64,000 nt of DNA, from NCBI GenBank assembly GCA_946965045.2, contig OX337228.1, positions 372,001-436,000 on the forward strand. The letters run 5' to 3'. The stretch comes from Epithemia pelagica. Its lineage: Eukaryota; Bacillariophyta; Bacillariophyceae; Surirellales; Surirellaceae. The notes below the pieces were generated by a model that saw only the letters and a program-made list of their open reading frames with translations, did not search any database and was not told the origin of the DNA. The translations under genes were made by a program, and so were the position numbers. Below are positions 39,652 through 51,147 of the stretch, in pieces. Every line of letters begins with the position of its first letter. Positions within the stretch are counted from its first letter, which is position 1.

Positions 39652-41793
39652 TCAAGTCTCTTCTTGTTCTTGTTCCAAGAGACTGGCCAAGAGACAGGTC
39701 ATGCGGTGTCGAATCCGTTGCTTCAAAATAGATTGGGGTCCCGTCAAGTCAAAGTACTGGGACCAGGCCTTGGGTGATGCCAAAATGGGTTCATGCCGTG
39801 CCACGTGACGATAGGCCGTCGTATTGCGTTCCAAGGCGACAATCCGATCCAAGGCCGGTTGGGGATTGCTTATATTGTAAAAAATCAAGGCTCGTGGATT
39901 AAACATGTCCAACACGTGTGGGGTGCCATAATAAATGGGAATACACCCACCCCAAAAGGCCAAGAGTAGCTTTTCGGTAATGTAGCCGTCTTGTGCCGTA
40001 TTTTCCAACACGAGACAAAAGCGATAATTGCGATAGGATTGATATTTGGTCATCCATCGACCCGCGTCTTTTTTGGGTGGATACTGGGCCGGTTGGACCC
40101 AGGTTTGAGCCAAGGTGTCGTACTCGTGTTTCGAATGTCGCGGTGGAGAAACAGGTGCGGCGATACGGTCTTGTGGTGGTTGTTGTTGGTGGTGCTGTTG
40201 TTGGTGTCGTTCTTGTTTTTGCAACCACGATGCATAGTGGTGTTCCGTACCTCGACACAGTCCTCCATAGTCGACGGGTTGTTGGACGGCCTCGGCAATA
40301 TCCAGCAGGGCTTGTTCCCGGTAGGGGACACAATTGCCATGGGTATAAATCAAAAAGGCTTGTCCCGTGGTTCGTGGTTTCAGGGCCGGATTCCACAACC
40401 ATTCTTGCATCCGTGCCGGAGCTTCCACGACGGTTTGTGCGGCAAAGGTGATTTGCACACTCCAGGGAGAATCGGCCAGGTATCCGACATGCAAACTGCG
40501 ACGAAACTCAAAAGATGAAGCAGCAGCAGGTACGGGAGGACTGGACTGAGATGATGATTCTGGTAGAGAGCGAGTGTTGTTGTCGTCGTTGTTGAGTGAC
40601 CGTCCGTGCGGTTCTTGCGGTAGTAATTCTCCTTGGTGTTGTTCTTGTCGTCGTTGCTGTCGTTGCAGCTGCTGGTCCTGCCACTGGTGGACATGTTGTT
40701 CGAGGCCGCGGACGCCATAGGATTCGCCATTCCAGTGCACAATCGTGCCGGGAAAGAGCTGGTCAAACCGAGCCGTTCCAAAGGCGCGACCACCTCGACC
40801 ACTGTGAAAACAATACCCATTGCTCCCCAGAACCAAGACATCGTGCACCGTCGCATGAGGGACGGCCAAGCCTCGCAACCACGTGTGCACGTCCGCTTCG
40901 GTTTCATTTTTAGAACTGGTGGTGGTATTGGTGGTGGTGGCCGCCGCCAAGCGGGTCCAAACGGAGGGGGGAATGCGAAACTCGACCAAGGAGGTATCAA
41001 TGGGAATGGTGGCAAATTCCTCGGGAAACACGAGTCGCAACAATCGTGTCTTGTCATAACCACAGGTATAGAGTCGAGTCATGTACGGGGAGGGCCATGT
41101 TGTCGTCGTTATTGTGGTGAGAGTGCTGTTGTTTCTGGTAGTGTTGTTGGTGGTGTTGGTCGTCCTTGTTGGGTGCGTGGAGGTCCACAGACACACCGTG
41201 TCGTCAGAATCGTCCGGAAGCTGAACCGAACGACTGGGAGGAGCAGGAGCAGCAGCAGAAGGAGCCGTCTGCGGCGATTCGAATGTCGTTCTCTCGGTCG
41301 AGGAAAAGGAGGACAACGAGGCAGTAGCAGTCACTTTGGCAGCCAACGTGTGGTGGTTCGTGTCGTTCATGTCACTCTGAAGAATGGTGGTGGTAAAGTC
41401 ATGGTCTTGTTGTGCCAAAGCAGGGGATTCTCCTCTTGGTGCTGGTGCTGGTCGTGTGGTTGGTGGAATGCTGCTTCTTGGTGTGGTGGTTACTGTTGCT
41501 GTTGCTTTTGTTGCTGGTGGTGATTGTCGTGGCAACGAAAACAAACTGTCCTCAAGTGCTTGTTCGTCTTGTTCTCGTTCGTCCAAGATATGCCAGAATT
41601 GAACCAATCGGTGCAGCAACAGGCATACAAAGACTCCGACCAACACGACCAGCCGCAACGACCGACTAGAAGGAACACGAGGAAGAGGACGAGACTGTGG
41701 TTGCAATTGCGGTTGCCGCAACTGATTCGAAACGGTCCCTTGTTGTCGTCGACTGGCAGCGCCAGCACCAGCACTCCGTTCTCGCCATGGCAT
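39652..41793 (-). CDS. GT10 alpha-fucosyltransferase, 713 aa (right arm)
   Basis: Inverted paralogue of 10209-12383. Same type II anchor, Thr/Pro/Gln stem and catalytic signature (YRFCLVLENT, DGYITEKLLLAF, IPIYYGTP). ATG at 41793; TGA at 39652. Length differences lie in repeat-rich inserts (AATTTNTTTSSKNETEA here against a longer Thr/His stretch in the left arm), as expected of replication slippage. Intact. The GDP-fucose-dependent Golgi role is inferred from the family. Confidence 0.85.
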   Translation of the reverse strand: MPWRERSAGAGAASRRQQGTVSNQLRQPQLQPQSRPLPRVPSSRSLRLVVLVGVFVCLLLHRLVQFWHILDEREQDEQALEDSLFSLPRQSPPATKATATVTTTPRSSIPPTTRPAPAPRGESPALAQQDHDFTTTILQSDMNDTNHHTLAAKVTATASLSSFSSTERTTFESPQTAPSAAAPAPPSRSVQLPDDSDDTVCLWTSTHPTRTTNTTNNTTRNNSTLTTITTTTWPSPYMTRLYTCGYDKTRLLRLVFPEEFATIPIDTSLVEFRIPPSVWTRLAAATTTNTTTSSKNETEADVHTWLRGLAVPHATVHDVLVLGSNGYCFHSGRGGRAFGTARFDQLFPGTIVHWNGESYGVRGLEQHVHQWQDQQLQRQQRRQEQHQGELLPQEPHGRSLNNDDNNTRSLPESSSQSSPPVPAAASSFEFRRSLHVGYLADSPWSVQITFAAQTVVEAPARMQEWLWNPALKPRTTGQAFLIYTHGNCVPYREQALLDIAEAVQQPVDYGGLCRGTEHHYASWLQKQERHQQQHHQQQPPQDRIAAPVSPPRHSKHEYDTLAQTWVQPAQYPPKKDAGRWMTKYQSYRNYRFCLVLENTAQDGYITEKLLLAFWGGCIPIYYGTPHVLDMFNPRALIFYNISNPQPALDRIVALERNTTAYRHVARHEPILASPKAWSQYFDLTGPQSILKQRIRHRMTCLLASLLEQEQEET

Positions 41794-42251
41794 GCTGATG
41801 GTAACCCCTCTCTCTTTTTCTCTCTCTTTCGGACTTTCTGGGAGCACAGTCTCCTTCTTGAATCGTGTTGATGGAGTGGCAACACACTCGGTTGGTTCCA
41901 ACACAAAAGGAGAGAGAGAGAGAACAATCGATCTAATCTAGATATGCGTATTGGAAGAGGAGATGATGTGATGGAGAAAATGGGGTCTGTGGTTTTGTTG
42001 GGGAAACGAGAATGACCCGAGTCAACGGGACCAGGACTACCCACGCTCGACCGTTTGGTCCTGGTGTGGCGCGAGCGCGTCAACCGTTCCAGTTCCAGCA
42101 GATTGTTTGTCACCACAAAACTACCTACTTTCTTTCCCAACCCCTCTAACACAAACCAGCGCGAAAGCATCGATCAGACTTTGAAGCGAACTTGTCGATA
42201 GAGGCACCACGAGAACCACTGTTTCGTCTTGATTGCAGCTAGGAATACAAA
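41794..42251. promoter_or_regulatory. Divergent promoter region of GT10 and kelch gene, right arm
   Basis: Inverse counterpart of 9734-10208, with the same TCTCTCTC-rich GT10 leader (near 41910-41925) and the GGCGCGAGCGCGTC block (near 42068). Confidence 0.45.
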
Positions 42252-43381
42252 ATGGATGTGAGACAACAAGCTCGCTTGTCTGGCCTCGTATGGGGCAGCG
42301 ATCCAGAACAACAAGCACTGTGGACCAGAAATGACCAAGACTGACCTCCCATTGAGCGGTATGGGCATGCCTCTGTTGTTGTGCATCCTCCACACAACAA
42401 CAAGGAACAAATCGTTGTGGTAATAGGAGGCAAAACGCAGCAAGAAAAGATTGCCAACAATTCAGTGCTCCTCCTTTGGAATGCTGCTGAACAATCTACT
42501 AGCTGCAGAAAGTGGATTGAGGGGCCAGCTATGAATGAAACGAGAAAATCCCTCGCTACGGTAGTCTGCAATGGCAACTTGTACGCTATTGGTGGACGAA
42601 ATGACCGCCGTTCCCTTCTGAACACCATTGAACGGATTGATATCATTGGTCTTCTCTCACCCAAGAAATGTTACAAGGAGAACCCATGGGCGACACTGAC
42701 ATATCGATTGTTGGAAGCGAGAGTCTGCTGTTGCACTGCCTCGATTCACAACAGGTATATTGTTGTGGCTGGTGGATGGGGTGTGGATATGGAAGCTTTG
42801 GCATCCGTCGAAATAATTGACTCTATGCAAGAAAGTTCACCATATATCTTTCCAGGCCCACCCCTGAACGTGCCTCGTCATGATTTTGGAATGACTGTGA
42901 TTGGTCCGTGTATTTATGTTGTTGGTGGTCTATCTCATGAGTTACAAGCAGAAGGCTTGAAATCAGTCGAGACTTGAAATGGAGAAATTCGCGTGAAGGG
43001 ACAAGGAACAACGCAACATCTGTATTGTCAGCGTCTTTGTCATGGAAGATACATGAGGACTTGGCTTTGAGTGAGCCTCGCTGGTCGCATGCTGTGGATC
43101 GAGTTGGATCATGCTTGGTTGTATCAGGAGGTTGGCCCCGTTTACGGTCTGTTGAAATAATGGACACAAAACGCAACAAAGTGTGGAAAATGGTTCCAGA
43201 AATGACTGTCCCACGTATCTGGCACACCATGGTTGCTCTTTCGACTGGTATTGTTTGTATATCTGGTTTGGGAGGAAACTTCTTCTGTGAGAGACTGTCG
43301 TTGATGGACAAGAACTCGGCCGTGTTTCGCGATTTGTTGTTGGGTACAAATGGCGTCCGTCCATGTTTGAAGGAAATGTAA
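42252..43381 (+). pseudogene. Kelch-repeat protein gene, right arm, nonsense and frameshift
   Basis: ATG 42252 matches the left-arm start. Codon 31 is TGA at 42342-42344 (left arm TGG). Around 42973-43003 small deletions shift the frame (…KSVET stop against KSVEYLKLSD… in the left arm). After the shift the last blades (CLVVSGGWPRLRSVEIMD, …CERLSLMDKNSAVF) remain readable to TAA at 43379. Kelch blades VVVIGGK, LYAIGGRND, IVVAGGWG, IYVVGGL are recognisable. Lesions differ from those of the left copy. Confidence 0.75.
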
Positions 43382-43477
43382 ACCAACTCGGTATATGCGT
43401 CAAAGGATGAATACTTCTATAGTATCATTGTTTGATCCACTTACTTGACTTTTGTGTGCTTGTTCCTTAGGTCGCAT

Positions 43478-43894
43478 CTACCCATGAATCGACTTTTCAT
43501 TACGTGCACTGTAATAGTATAGTTCGCCCAAGGATTCCCTTGGTGCTGGTGCCGATATTGATGGTGCGGTTGCTGGAATGCTGCTTCTTGTGGTGGCGGT
43601 GAATGTTGATGGTGGTTGTCGTGGCAACGGAACAAAACTGTCATAAAGTGCTTGTTCGTCTTGTTGTCGTTCGTCCAAGAGCACATGCCAAAAGTGAACC
43701 AGTCGGTGCCACAACAGGCATACAACAACGAGTCCAATCCACACAACGACAAGCCGCAACGACCGACTCGAAGGAGGAGGAGGAGGAGGACGGCGACGAG
43801 ACTTTGGTTGTTGTTGCGGTTGCCGCAAGCCAGTCGAAACGGTCCCTTGCTGTCGTCGACTGGCAGCACCAGCACTCCGTTCTCGCCATGGCAT
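43478..43894 (-). CDS. Truncated GT10 paralogue: anchor and stem only, 138 aa (right arm)
   Basis: Starts MPWRERSAGAASRRQQG, with the membrane segment WIGLVVVCLLWHRLVHFWHV and a short stem, ending …SARNEKSIHG at a TAG. It lacks the whole fucosyltransferase domain. The equivalent left-arm sequence (8110-8505) has a nonsense codon, so only this copy is open. Probably a relic of a partial tandem duplication. If expressed it would be a small type II Golgi membrane protein. Confidence 0.5.
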   Translation of the reverse strand: MPWRERSAGAASRRQQGTVSTGLRQPQQQPKSRRRPPPPPPSSRSLRLVVVWIGLVVVCLLWHRLVHFWHVLLDERQQDEQALYDSFVPLPRQPPSTFTATTRSSIPATAPSISAPAPRESLGELYYYSARNEKSIHG

Positions 43895-44401
43895 GATAAT
43901 GATGGTACCACCCCTCTCTCTTTTTCTCTCTCTTTCTGACTGTCTGGGAACGCAGTCTCCTTCTTGATACGTGGTGGTGGAGTGGCAACGCACTCGGTTG
44001 GTTCCAACACACCAAGAGAGAGAACAATCGATCTAATCGCGATCTATGCACAAAGAGAGTTCTCGTTTTTTGGTTGGGAAAAGAGAGCGAGAATGACTCT
44101 AGTATCCGGGACCAAGACTACCCACAGGCGACCGCTTGGTCTTGGTGCGGCGAGCGCGTCGACCGTTCCAACACAAAAACCACCGCACAAGATACAAAAT
44201 GCTCCGTCGTCTTCTCTACGCAAAACGTGCGATACAGAATCGATTCCACTGGTTCCAACGAAACAAGGCAAGACCTCTTTTCTTCCTCCTCTGTTTTTGT
44301 GGGGGGAATGGACTGATGTGATATGGTCACTCCGTACACTCCAGTTGATTTTACGACCCAATGATTCGTAGTAGTGGTTGGAAGCCGAGTTGCAATCTTC
44401 T
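43895..44401. other. Intergenic, right arm
   Basis: Inverse counterpart of 7495-8109. Contains the pyrimidine-rich leader of the GT10 fragment and the GCGAGCGCGTCGACC block. No gene. Confidence 0.5.
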
Positions 44402-46093
44402 TCAAACAGGATTCTCTTCTTGTTGCCACAGTCGCATCGCCTGTCGCAAGGCGTCCGTCAAGGAAGGGGAGGGTGATGGTGCTGGGGAACGACGGTTCTC
44501 GGCGGAATCCGTGGTTATGGTTGTGGTGGTATGATTGGAGGCCACGAATGGGCGAGTTGTCGTCGTTTTTGTCCTGCTGGGTGTACCATATGTAATGACG
44601 GGTGCCGTCCAATAGTCTTGATAAATGCGTTTCAAGTCGACATGGGCAACCATTGGTAGGCGATAGGCGACGGCTTGACTGACAAAGCCCGTTAATTTGG
44701 TTTGGTGGGGGCCGTCGTCGTCCGCGTCATGAAAGTATTGGGGCGTGGAACTGGGGTCGACCAAGGGAAGCAACACGTGACACTGGGTGGCAATCCGGCG
44801 TTGAAACTCGACAAAGTCACCTTGTTCGAGCACAATCGTGACACGGTGTCGAATCCACGGCAACGACTCTTGTTGTTGGCCATACTCGTCCGCCCATCGA
44901 CGATGAGCCGACCCCGCACTCTGACGGGCATGCAACAAGACGCGAAACCGCAGGATTGGTGGAGGGTGGCTGTTGTTGGTGTTGTTGTGGTGGTTCTTGG
45001 AGTCTTGTTCTTCTTGTTGCACCAAGTCGTTCAAGGCCTGAATCAAGGCGGTTTGCCTCTTGGTTCCACTGGGACACAGGGTAATGGTCCTATTCGTCGT
45101 CTGGTTCCTCGAGGATTGTGATGGTGATGGTCCAGATGGAGAAAAGGGAGACGAAGAACGAGCAAGACTGGCGGTTGCTGTTGTTGTCGTATTTGGGGTT
45201 GTTGTGTTGCCGACGACAATGGCATTGTGATTGTTGGCATCAAATTGGGGCAAATCGGAGGGGAGGAAATGACAGGCGGGGTGCATCAAGGGTGTGACCC
45301 AACACACTTGACCCGTTTGCAGTTGTTGCGGGGTACAGGAGGGACAGGTTCCATGCAAGACACAGTAATGTCGTCGGGGTCGATTTTGCAACCACGGTTG
45401 AAACTTGTACGAATCGCAACTCACCCCAATAAAGGCATGGTAATTGTACTGTTCGGGATGTCGGTAATAGTGGGAATACTGGACCACGCGACCAAATTGT
45501 GCCAGTGTGCCATCGGATCGACGTCGAATCGTCCCCGACAAGACTGTATTGAAATATCGCACATAACTGGACTTGGACAAACTGGTGCCTGTTTCGGTTG
45601 CGCCGAGGTAAAAGTAATGGTTTTCGGCCAAGGCGACATCAAAGACAATAACGGTCGACGTACTGCAATTGAGACGATGCCAGGGAATGGGATATTTCAA
45701 AATGGTACTTTCGATGACTTCGTAATGAGAATCCATTTTGTTTTCCACAGCCACTCGACAGGGAGGATCGCCTGGTGTTCCCAATTCTGGTGGCGGTGCT
45801 TATTGCTGGAGGAATTCATGTGGAGCTGTGATATGCTCCTCCTCCATGTCTTTGTTACGAGTTGTGGTTGGTGTTGATGTGGTGTTGGTAGTGTTGATTT
45901 ACTGCATATTATCGACGGAAAACGTCGGCGCCGTTTGTAATTCTTGGTGGAGCAAATTCAAAAAGACCAGACAGACAATCAAGATCCATGCCACCACTGT
46001 TCGTCGTCGTTGTCTTTGTCGTCCTTGTCTAGATCCTAGTATTAGTTCCAGGAACCGGCTCCATATCGTCCTTGTTGGTGTTGTTGGATGCAT
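44402..46093 (-). pseudogene. Glycosyltransferase-like gene, right arm: complete body, two in-frame TAA codons near 5' end
   Basis: From 45799 to 44402 the frame is open and gives the full body interrupted in the left arm, including VLHGTCPSC, RRIATQCHVLLPLVD and LTGFVSQAVAYRLPMVAHVD. Upstream in the same frame lies an ATG (46093) starting a perfect type II anchor: basic RQGRQRQRRR then TVVAWILIVCLVFLNLLH. Between them are TAA at 45899-45901 and TAA at 45800-45802. No GT-AG pair that removes both and keeps frame was found. Either the gene is dead, or an unusual intron is used, or translation starts internally. Likely a Golgi glycosyltransferase-type protein; no family assigned. Confidence 0.55.
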
Positions 46094-47687
46094 TGTACAG
46101 AAGGATTGGATCGTTCTTGTGACGATTTGTAGGATGATAAAAGCGACAAGGATGAATTCGACAACAAAGCGATTGCTTTCTGGTTCTGGGGATGTCCATT
46201 ACCTCGGTTTTGTTGGCCAAGTCGCGGTAAAATCGCGCCTTCTGATGGCCATTTGGCCGACAATTTTGCGATGACTAGAAATAGTCGACGCCGGTAGCTC
46301 CGTAGTAATTGACAATGATCCGCGTCTTCAAAGTTAGTTGGCCGAATGGCCATCAGAATTTCTGGTAGGTTAGCTACGTACAGACCAGATTCGGCAATGG
46401 AATCATACTAACCATATCTAGTACTGAGTAGTGTCTACGAGTACCTACTAGCTAGAGCAATGCAATAGAAGTAGATACAAAAGGTTTCTGGCAATAGAGT
46501 AACTTGCCGTAGATGATACGGACTGTCTCTCTTGTGGTTGTTACTACATTTTGTAGAACAGAAAAGGGAAAGGATGAAAAAGCAGAGCCCATACCATGTA
46601 GGTCGACTTTGAGGATGCTCCAGGAAAGAGGCACGTCCGGCAGGATCCCTTGCCAGCACCACCCATGCCACCCGTGGATCAACAACCAACCATGGAGATG
46701 TATAGGGTATGGGGTAAGTGTCGAATGATACAACAGTGCAGTCCAATTTAGAACTGTTCTACGGTTAGCCGGACTCTTTGCTTCCCTGTAGGGTTTAAGC
46801 TAGCCAGGTTGATGGATGAGGATTCATCTACTGGCAACCGATGGGAATAGCAATACATGAACATGGCAGTCACTATAGCTATACATTACACTGGGAGTAG
46901 GCAGAGAAGGTTGATACCTCTCGTACATTAGCTACCAGAAACACTCTTGTTTCCAGTCGGGTGCAAGTATGTGGATTGCCACCACGGAATGGAAAAGTGG
47001 GAGGTAAAAATGATGGATTTGGTCCCAGTGGTTTGGAGTCAAAGATAATTGACTTCTTAAACACATGAGTCATCCCACGATTCCACCATTGTGTCGGAAG
47101 GTGAGCAGTAGCTATTGTAGACATTCTGGCTCGAAAGTACGGAAACCAGAGGCTGAAATAAACAGTAGACCTTTCACTGTATCCACAACCTTTTGCCATG
47201 TTGGTTTTATTGTATAGCCATCATCGGAATACTGGTCCTTTGCCAAATCGAACCAAGCCCAAGCCAATGGAGTACTTTGTTTCACTCAAAAAATTGAAAT
47301 CTCCTTTGTGACGACGGGTAGTTTTCGCAACTAAGCCATAGTCTTCCTATACTGGAATTCCTCAGTAGAAGCAAGATTCCAAATTCCATGCCCTACATAC
47401 GTAGTTGGTACATTTCTCTACATACGTAAATATACGTAGACTAGTACTGGATGGTCTCTGTGGCCATCAATACTTCTAGGGAAGAATGGTTGGGGGACTC
47501 GGGATTCTGGTTGGGGAAAAGACCATCGTTCATCTCTCCGGGACCAGGACTTGTCGCCCTTTTGGTCTTGGCCAAACGTAGGGGTTGGCGTTATTTTTTG
47601 TGACGCGAGTATAAGAGGTCGACAGGCTCTGACGCGCAACGTCCTCCCTCCCGGCGCAAACGATTACCCTTTCCCTCGACAAAACCT
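46094..47687. other. Gene-free flank of the right arm
   Basis: 1.6 kb with no supported gene. It contains a spaced inverted repeat at 46239-46358 and several TACGTA words near 47395-47440. ORFs of about 100 codons here have no recognisable domains and unremarkable composition. Confidence 0.45.
46239..46358. repeat. Spaced inverted repeat (20-bp arms)
   Basis: TCTGATGGCCATTTGGCCGAC pairs with GTTGGCCGAATGGCCATCAGA about 75 bp away (three mismatches). It sits upstream of the ATG at 46093 of the minus-strand gene. Could be a very small MITE or a hairpin in the promoter; undecided. Confidence 0.6.
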
Positions 47688-48081
47688 TACCCCCAAGCAG
47701 GGGTGAGTGAGTCCCGCGTGATCGAATACGCTGCGCTTGTATTCCCTTACTCACCCCCAAGGCGCGTCGGCTGCTCCCAACTTTGACACAAACTCAGAAC
47801 AACCACAACGCAAACACCACGAGGCCCATCTGGCTGTTGTGGATGGAACAACACCCATGGACCCTCCCAAGTCCAACCGTGTTGTCCATGCTGTCTCTAA
47901 CAACCCAAGGGACATTCCTGGCGCTGCAATTGCTGGTGCGCACACTTTCATTCCAAACACAATGCTACCGCGACGAATCCTCCAAACGTACAACAATCAA
48001 CGATACCAACGCATCCTTGCGAATGACAATGCACTACACGACACAAACAAACGATCCTACAAAGGAGGCGGTACTGACAAC
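47688..48081. repeat. Mutator-like element M-i, left end, truncated
   Basis: Starts TACCCCCAAGCAGGGGTGAG, then CTCACCCCCAAGGCGCGTCGG and TTTGACACAAACT, matching the terminal repeat of the element at 51414. It is cut at 48081 where the segmental duplication begins. No partner end found downstream. Confidence 0.6.
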
Positions 48082-49852
48082 AACACGGCCATCGTCTCCC
48101 AAGAAAATGTCCGTCCAACGATGTGCTCACTTGTACTTGGCCGCAGCGGCCCAACGGAACAACAAAGGAGGGGGGTACCAAACAAACCCAAAACAAAATA
48201 GAACCCATCCAAATGCATATATTTTAGAGTGGGTATCACCAAACTTGCTGTAGAACCATGATAAAACGTTCAGGCTGAAAAAGTAGTGGATTCTCACTGG
48301 TTGCGTGTCGTATCACTCAGTTCCTTACTTCAAAGTCCCAACTTGGTTCTACGCATCCTGAGAGTCACCAGGTACATTTCGGTGGCAGCCTTGGAACAAG
48401 AACAACCACAACCGCAAACACAGAACAAAACCACCACCAATAATACAAAAGATACTCATCATGTGCGGGTCTTGAACTTTGTGGCCGAAATTGTGGAATG
48501 TGCCTTCCACAATCGAGGTGCCGACCGAATTTCGGGAAAGGTCCAACGCTTTGTGCGACAAACGGGTTTGCCACATGCCGCTGTGCAACGAATTGCCCGT
48601 GTCGTGTTTCAAGCCATGGCCTATGAAAACATGTTGGCCTTTGAAGTCGGCAACAATACCTTGCTCATTCGGGATTTACAACAAGCCGGTGCGTCTCCAC
48701 CCCATTCCTGGTTCGGACCCAGTCCCCATATCGGTCAAGACCGGTGTATTTTGAATACGCAGAAAATTGTGCAAATGGTCCTGGATATTGTGGAACCCAA
48801 CCAAAAGCTCATTGGGAGACCGGGCTTTTGGGGCATTGAATTTGACGAACTCCGTCGTCCGGCCACGGGCATTCGGGGAGATTTGGACGAAACCTTGGCG
48901 GGAAAAATTCTACCCGAAGTGATTGCCATTGCGTGGGCCGCTCCCTGGCACCAATTGCCGGAGGTCCCACAACTCCTCCCAGTCCTCCACATGCTGCATC
49001 AACAGGTCCGAACCCGTGGCCAGGACTGCACAGCGCCCGTTCCAGTCGCTCTCACGTTTGGTCTGCATGCCATGCTCACCGCCATTTTGGTCATTCAAGA
49101 AAATGGAGATTTAGCACGGTTGGCCTCGTACACCATACAATCCTACAACAAACTCTTTTCGCAGTTGCAGCGGATACAGGAAGATCCTTCCAAATCTTCG
49201 TCATCATCGTCACCTGGAACACAGAATGCGCCCACCTTTTATGCCAATGTACAACTGTTTGGCAATGTAGTTCATTTTGCCCAGCCAGTGTCTGCCACAA
49301 ACTACGATGCTCGACTAGCCTTTTTGGATCCTTCCGAAACGGAGCGACTGGCCTGTTGGAACCCGGTAGTGGGTGGAGAGTACCTGCTGTATGGAACCTA
49401 CATGTGCTCCATCGCTCTTGGGTCCGCTACCATTGATTCCTTGGGACAACTTCGAATGACCCTCCACTTGTATCATGCAATGAAATCCCAACTGTCTCCA
49501 TCACAGATGGATGAACTAAAAGTACCCTTTCTGGAGAATCTCGACCAGGTCTTTTCCAAGACCAAGGCAATCTGGGTAGCAGGACGTGCCCTAGTAGAAA
49601 AGGGTTCCTTTTCCAAACAGTTTTGGATGGCCTGGGGTATGAGCTCGACACAGGCATCCCAGCAGGCCTCTTCCGTATTGGGTGGTGACGAGCAGGAGCC
49701 TTTTGCTGCCTCTCTGCAACGACGTGCACAAATGAATAGCCGATTGCCGGACCAAGGTCTCAGGTATGATGATGATGAGATATGCTGCGTTTTCCCTTTT
49801 TCCACTTTTCTGTGCTTTCTTGAGTGACATGTGTACATAGTATTGTAAAACA
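48082..49852 (+). repeat. Direct segmental duplication, copy 1
   Basis: From AACACGGCCATCGTC onward this is identical to 62230-64000 apart from a single substitution seen (GATGCTCGAC versus GATACTCGAC). Offset 14,148 bp. Copy 2 runs off the window, so the true length is unknown. Both copies begin inside the 5' flank of the same gene, 25 bp before its ATG. Confidence 0.9.
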
Positions 49853-51147
49853 CTCACAGAAACCAACGGTACTTTCATTGGTTTACAGGACACTGGAAGA
49901 AATCAAGCCGGGACACTGGAAGAAATCAATCCGGAAGACTTTTGTTCGTCGTACCGTCGACTTGTGTTGCGCGATTGGACGCCAGACGATACTCTAGACG
50001 GTGAAGACGACGTCGTGGCGTACTCGGTTCCCCACAAAACGTCCAACGAAGAACGAAAAAATCTGGCCACCACCGAACAAATTATAGTCCAGATCAACAC
50101 GTTGCGAGATAGCATGGATGAGGATGAAGATTACGTACTCCCCATCAATTTCCCAGTTGTGAGCGGTATTTTACTAGAGTTTCTCCATGTACTTGGAGAA
50201 GGCATGGTATGTTTGGTTTTTCCTCCCTCGTATTCTCAATGCGTTTGAATTCGTGGCAATCGTAGTCTCACTTCTTTTTTCGTTCATGGGTGGGATCATG
50301 GATACGGCTTGTAAAGGGATGGAACAGGATTATCTCACAAGCATTGCGAGGAGCACCAGACGAGGTACGCATGGGAAGGACCATGGGAGGTCGCAAAATG
50401 GAACCAGGAGGCTTTTTGGCGTCCGATTTGAATTTTACAATGCAAGGACTCTCCCATTTCGTCGGTATGTTTCTTGCAACATTGGATCAACCTGATGGAG
50501 ATGGGGGTGGGGATATGGTCGAACGTACCGCCGGGATCATGAAGGAATTCTTTGGTTCTTTGCCCAAGGATCGTTTCTCGTTCTTTGTGGACAGCAGCAC
50601 CGAACCCCCTCGTCGTGGTGAGGTTCGACGAAATCCGTTGGAAGGAACATATCATAGCATGCGCTCTGGTAGATCCATGCAATATCCTTTGCAAGCATTC
50701 ATGCATCTCAAGTACAGCAAGAAGCGAAAAGCAGTCGCGCGTTTGATCAAGCCGGGTAAATATACTCCCTACCTACCATCCGAGGACGGAGACTACGCCG
50801 AATCCCCCTATGTGAAAGAAGGTAGTAAGCTGCCCCGAGAGCCAACCACTGGCAAATTTCGCCATATTGCCAGCTACCACAGCATGGACGAACTCATAGA
50901 TCTGGGATGGGATGGAGCCATGTACGTTTCGAGTCAAGGACAACGACACGGATTATCGGGTCGCTATGTCCCATTCATTGTGGGCTACGATTCCGATTCC
51001 GGTGACGAATACGAACCAATCAATGTGCGTGCGGGGGAACGAGCGGGTATCATTGGACTCCCCCGCTCCGAGGTTGGATCGTACATGGCTGTACCTGACT
51101 TTGGCTCACGCAGCTGCAAGATGGTCAAGCTCAATAACGGTCATTGA
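48107..51147 (+). CDS. Four-exon gene of unknown function
   Basis: Proposed exons: 48107-48174 (MSVQRCAHLYLAAAAQ…), a second from about 48321, 48336 or 48372 to 49763, 49889-50206, and 50266-51147. Boundaries follow GT-AG, and exons 1-2 and 3-4 join in phase. The protein has an all-helical middle (HMLHQQV, LTFGLHAMLTAILVIQENGDLARL) and a conserved-looking C-terminus (SFFVDSSTEPPRRGEV, LKYSKKRKAVARLIKPG, YVPFIVGYDSDSG). I do not recognise a domain. Problem: exon 3 opens with a 23-bp tandem duplication (GACACTGGAAGAAATCAA, twice). With the best donor (AG|GTATGA at 49763) this breaks the frame, and removing one unit restores it. Confidence 0.55.
49889..49934. repeat. 23-bp tandem duplication at an exon start
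   Basis: GGACACTGGAAGAAATCAA(G/T)CCGG occurs twice in a row directly after the acceptor TTTACAG. Twenty-three is not a multiple of three, so it changes the reading frame of the gene at 48107-51147. Confidence 0.8.

Larger units (their letters stand above)
23880..45772 (-). repeat. Right arm of the large inverted duplication
   Basis: Inverse counterpart of 1-14905. Removing the copia element (6306 bp plus 5-bp duplication) and the hAT element (6929 bp plus 8-bp duplication) leaves about 8.6 kb, matching the left arm without its Crypton insertion. The target sites of both right-arm insertions are found uninterrupted in the left arm near 14780-14830. Confidence 0.9.

Noticed and set aside
40633-41523. 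296-aa plus-strand ORF opposite GT10
   Set aside because: Antisense to the low-complexity stem; mirrored on the left arm only in broken form.
46435-47199. Minus-strand ORFs of about 100 aa
   Set aside because: No recognisable domain, no duplicate, no splice continuity; length within chance expectation.
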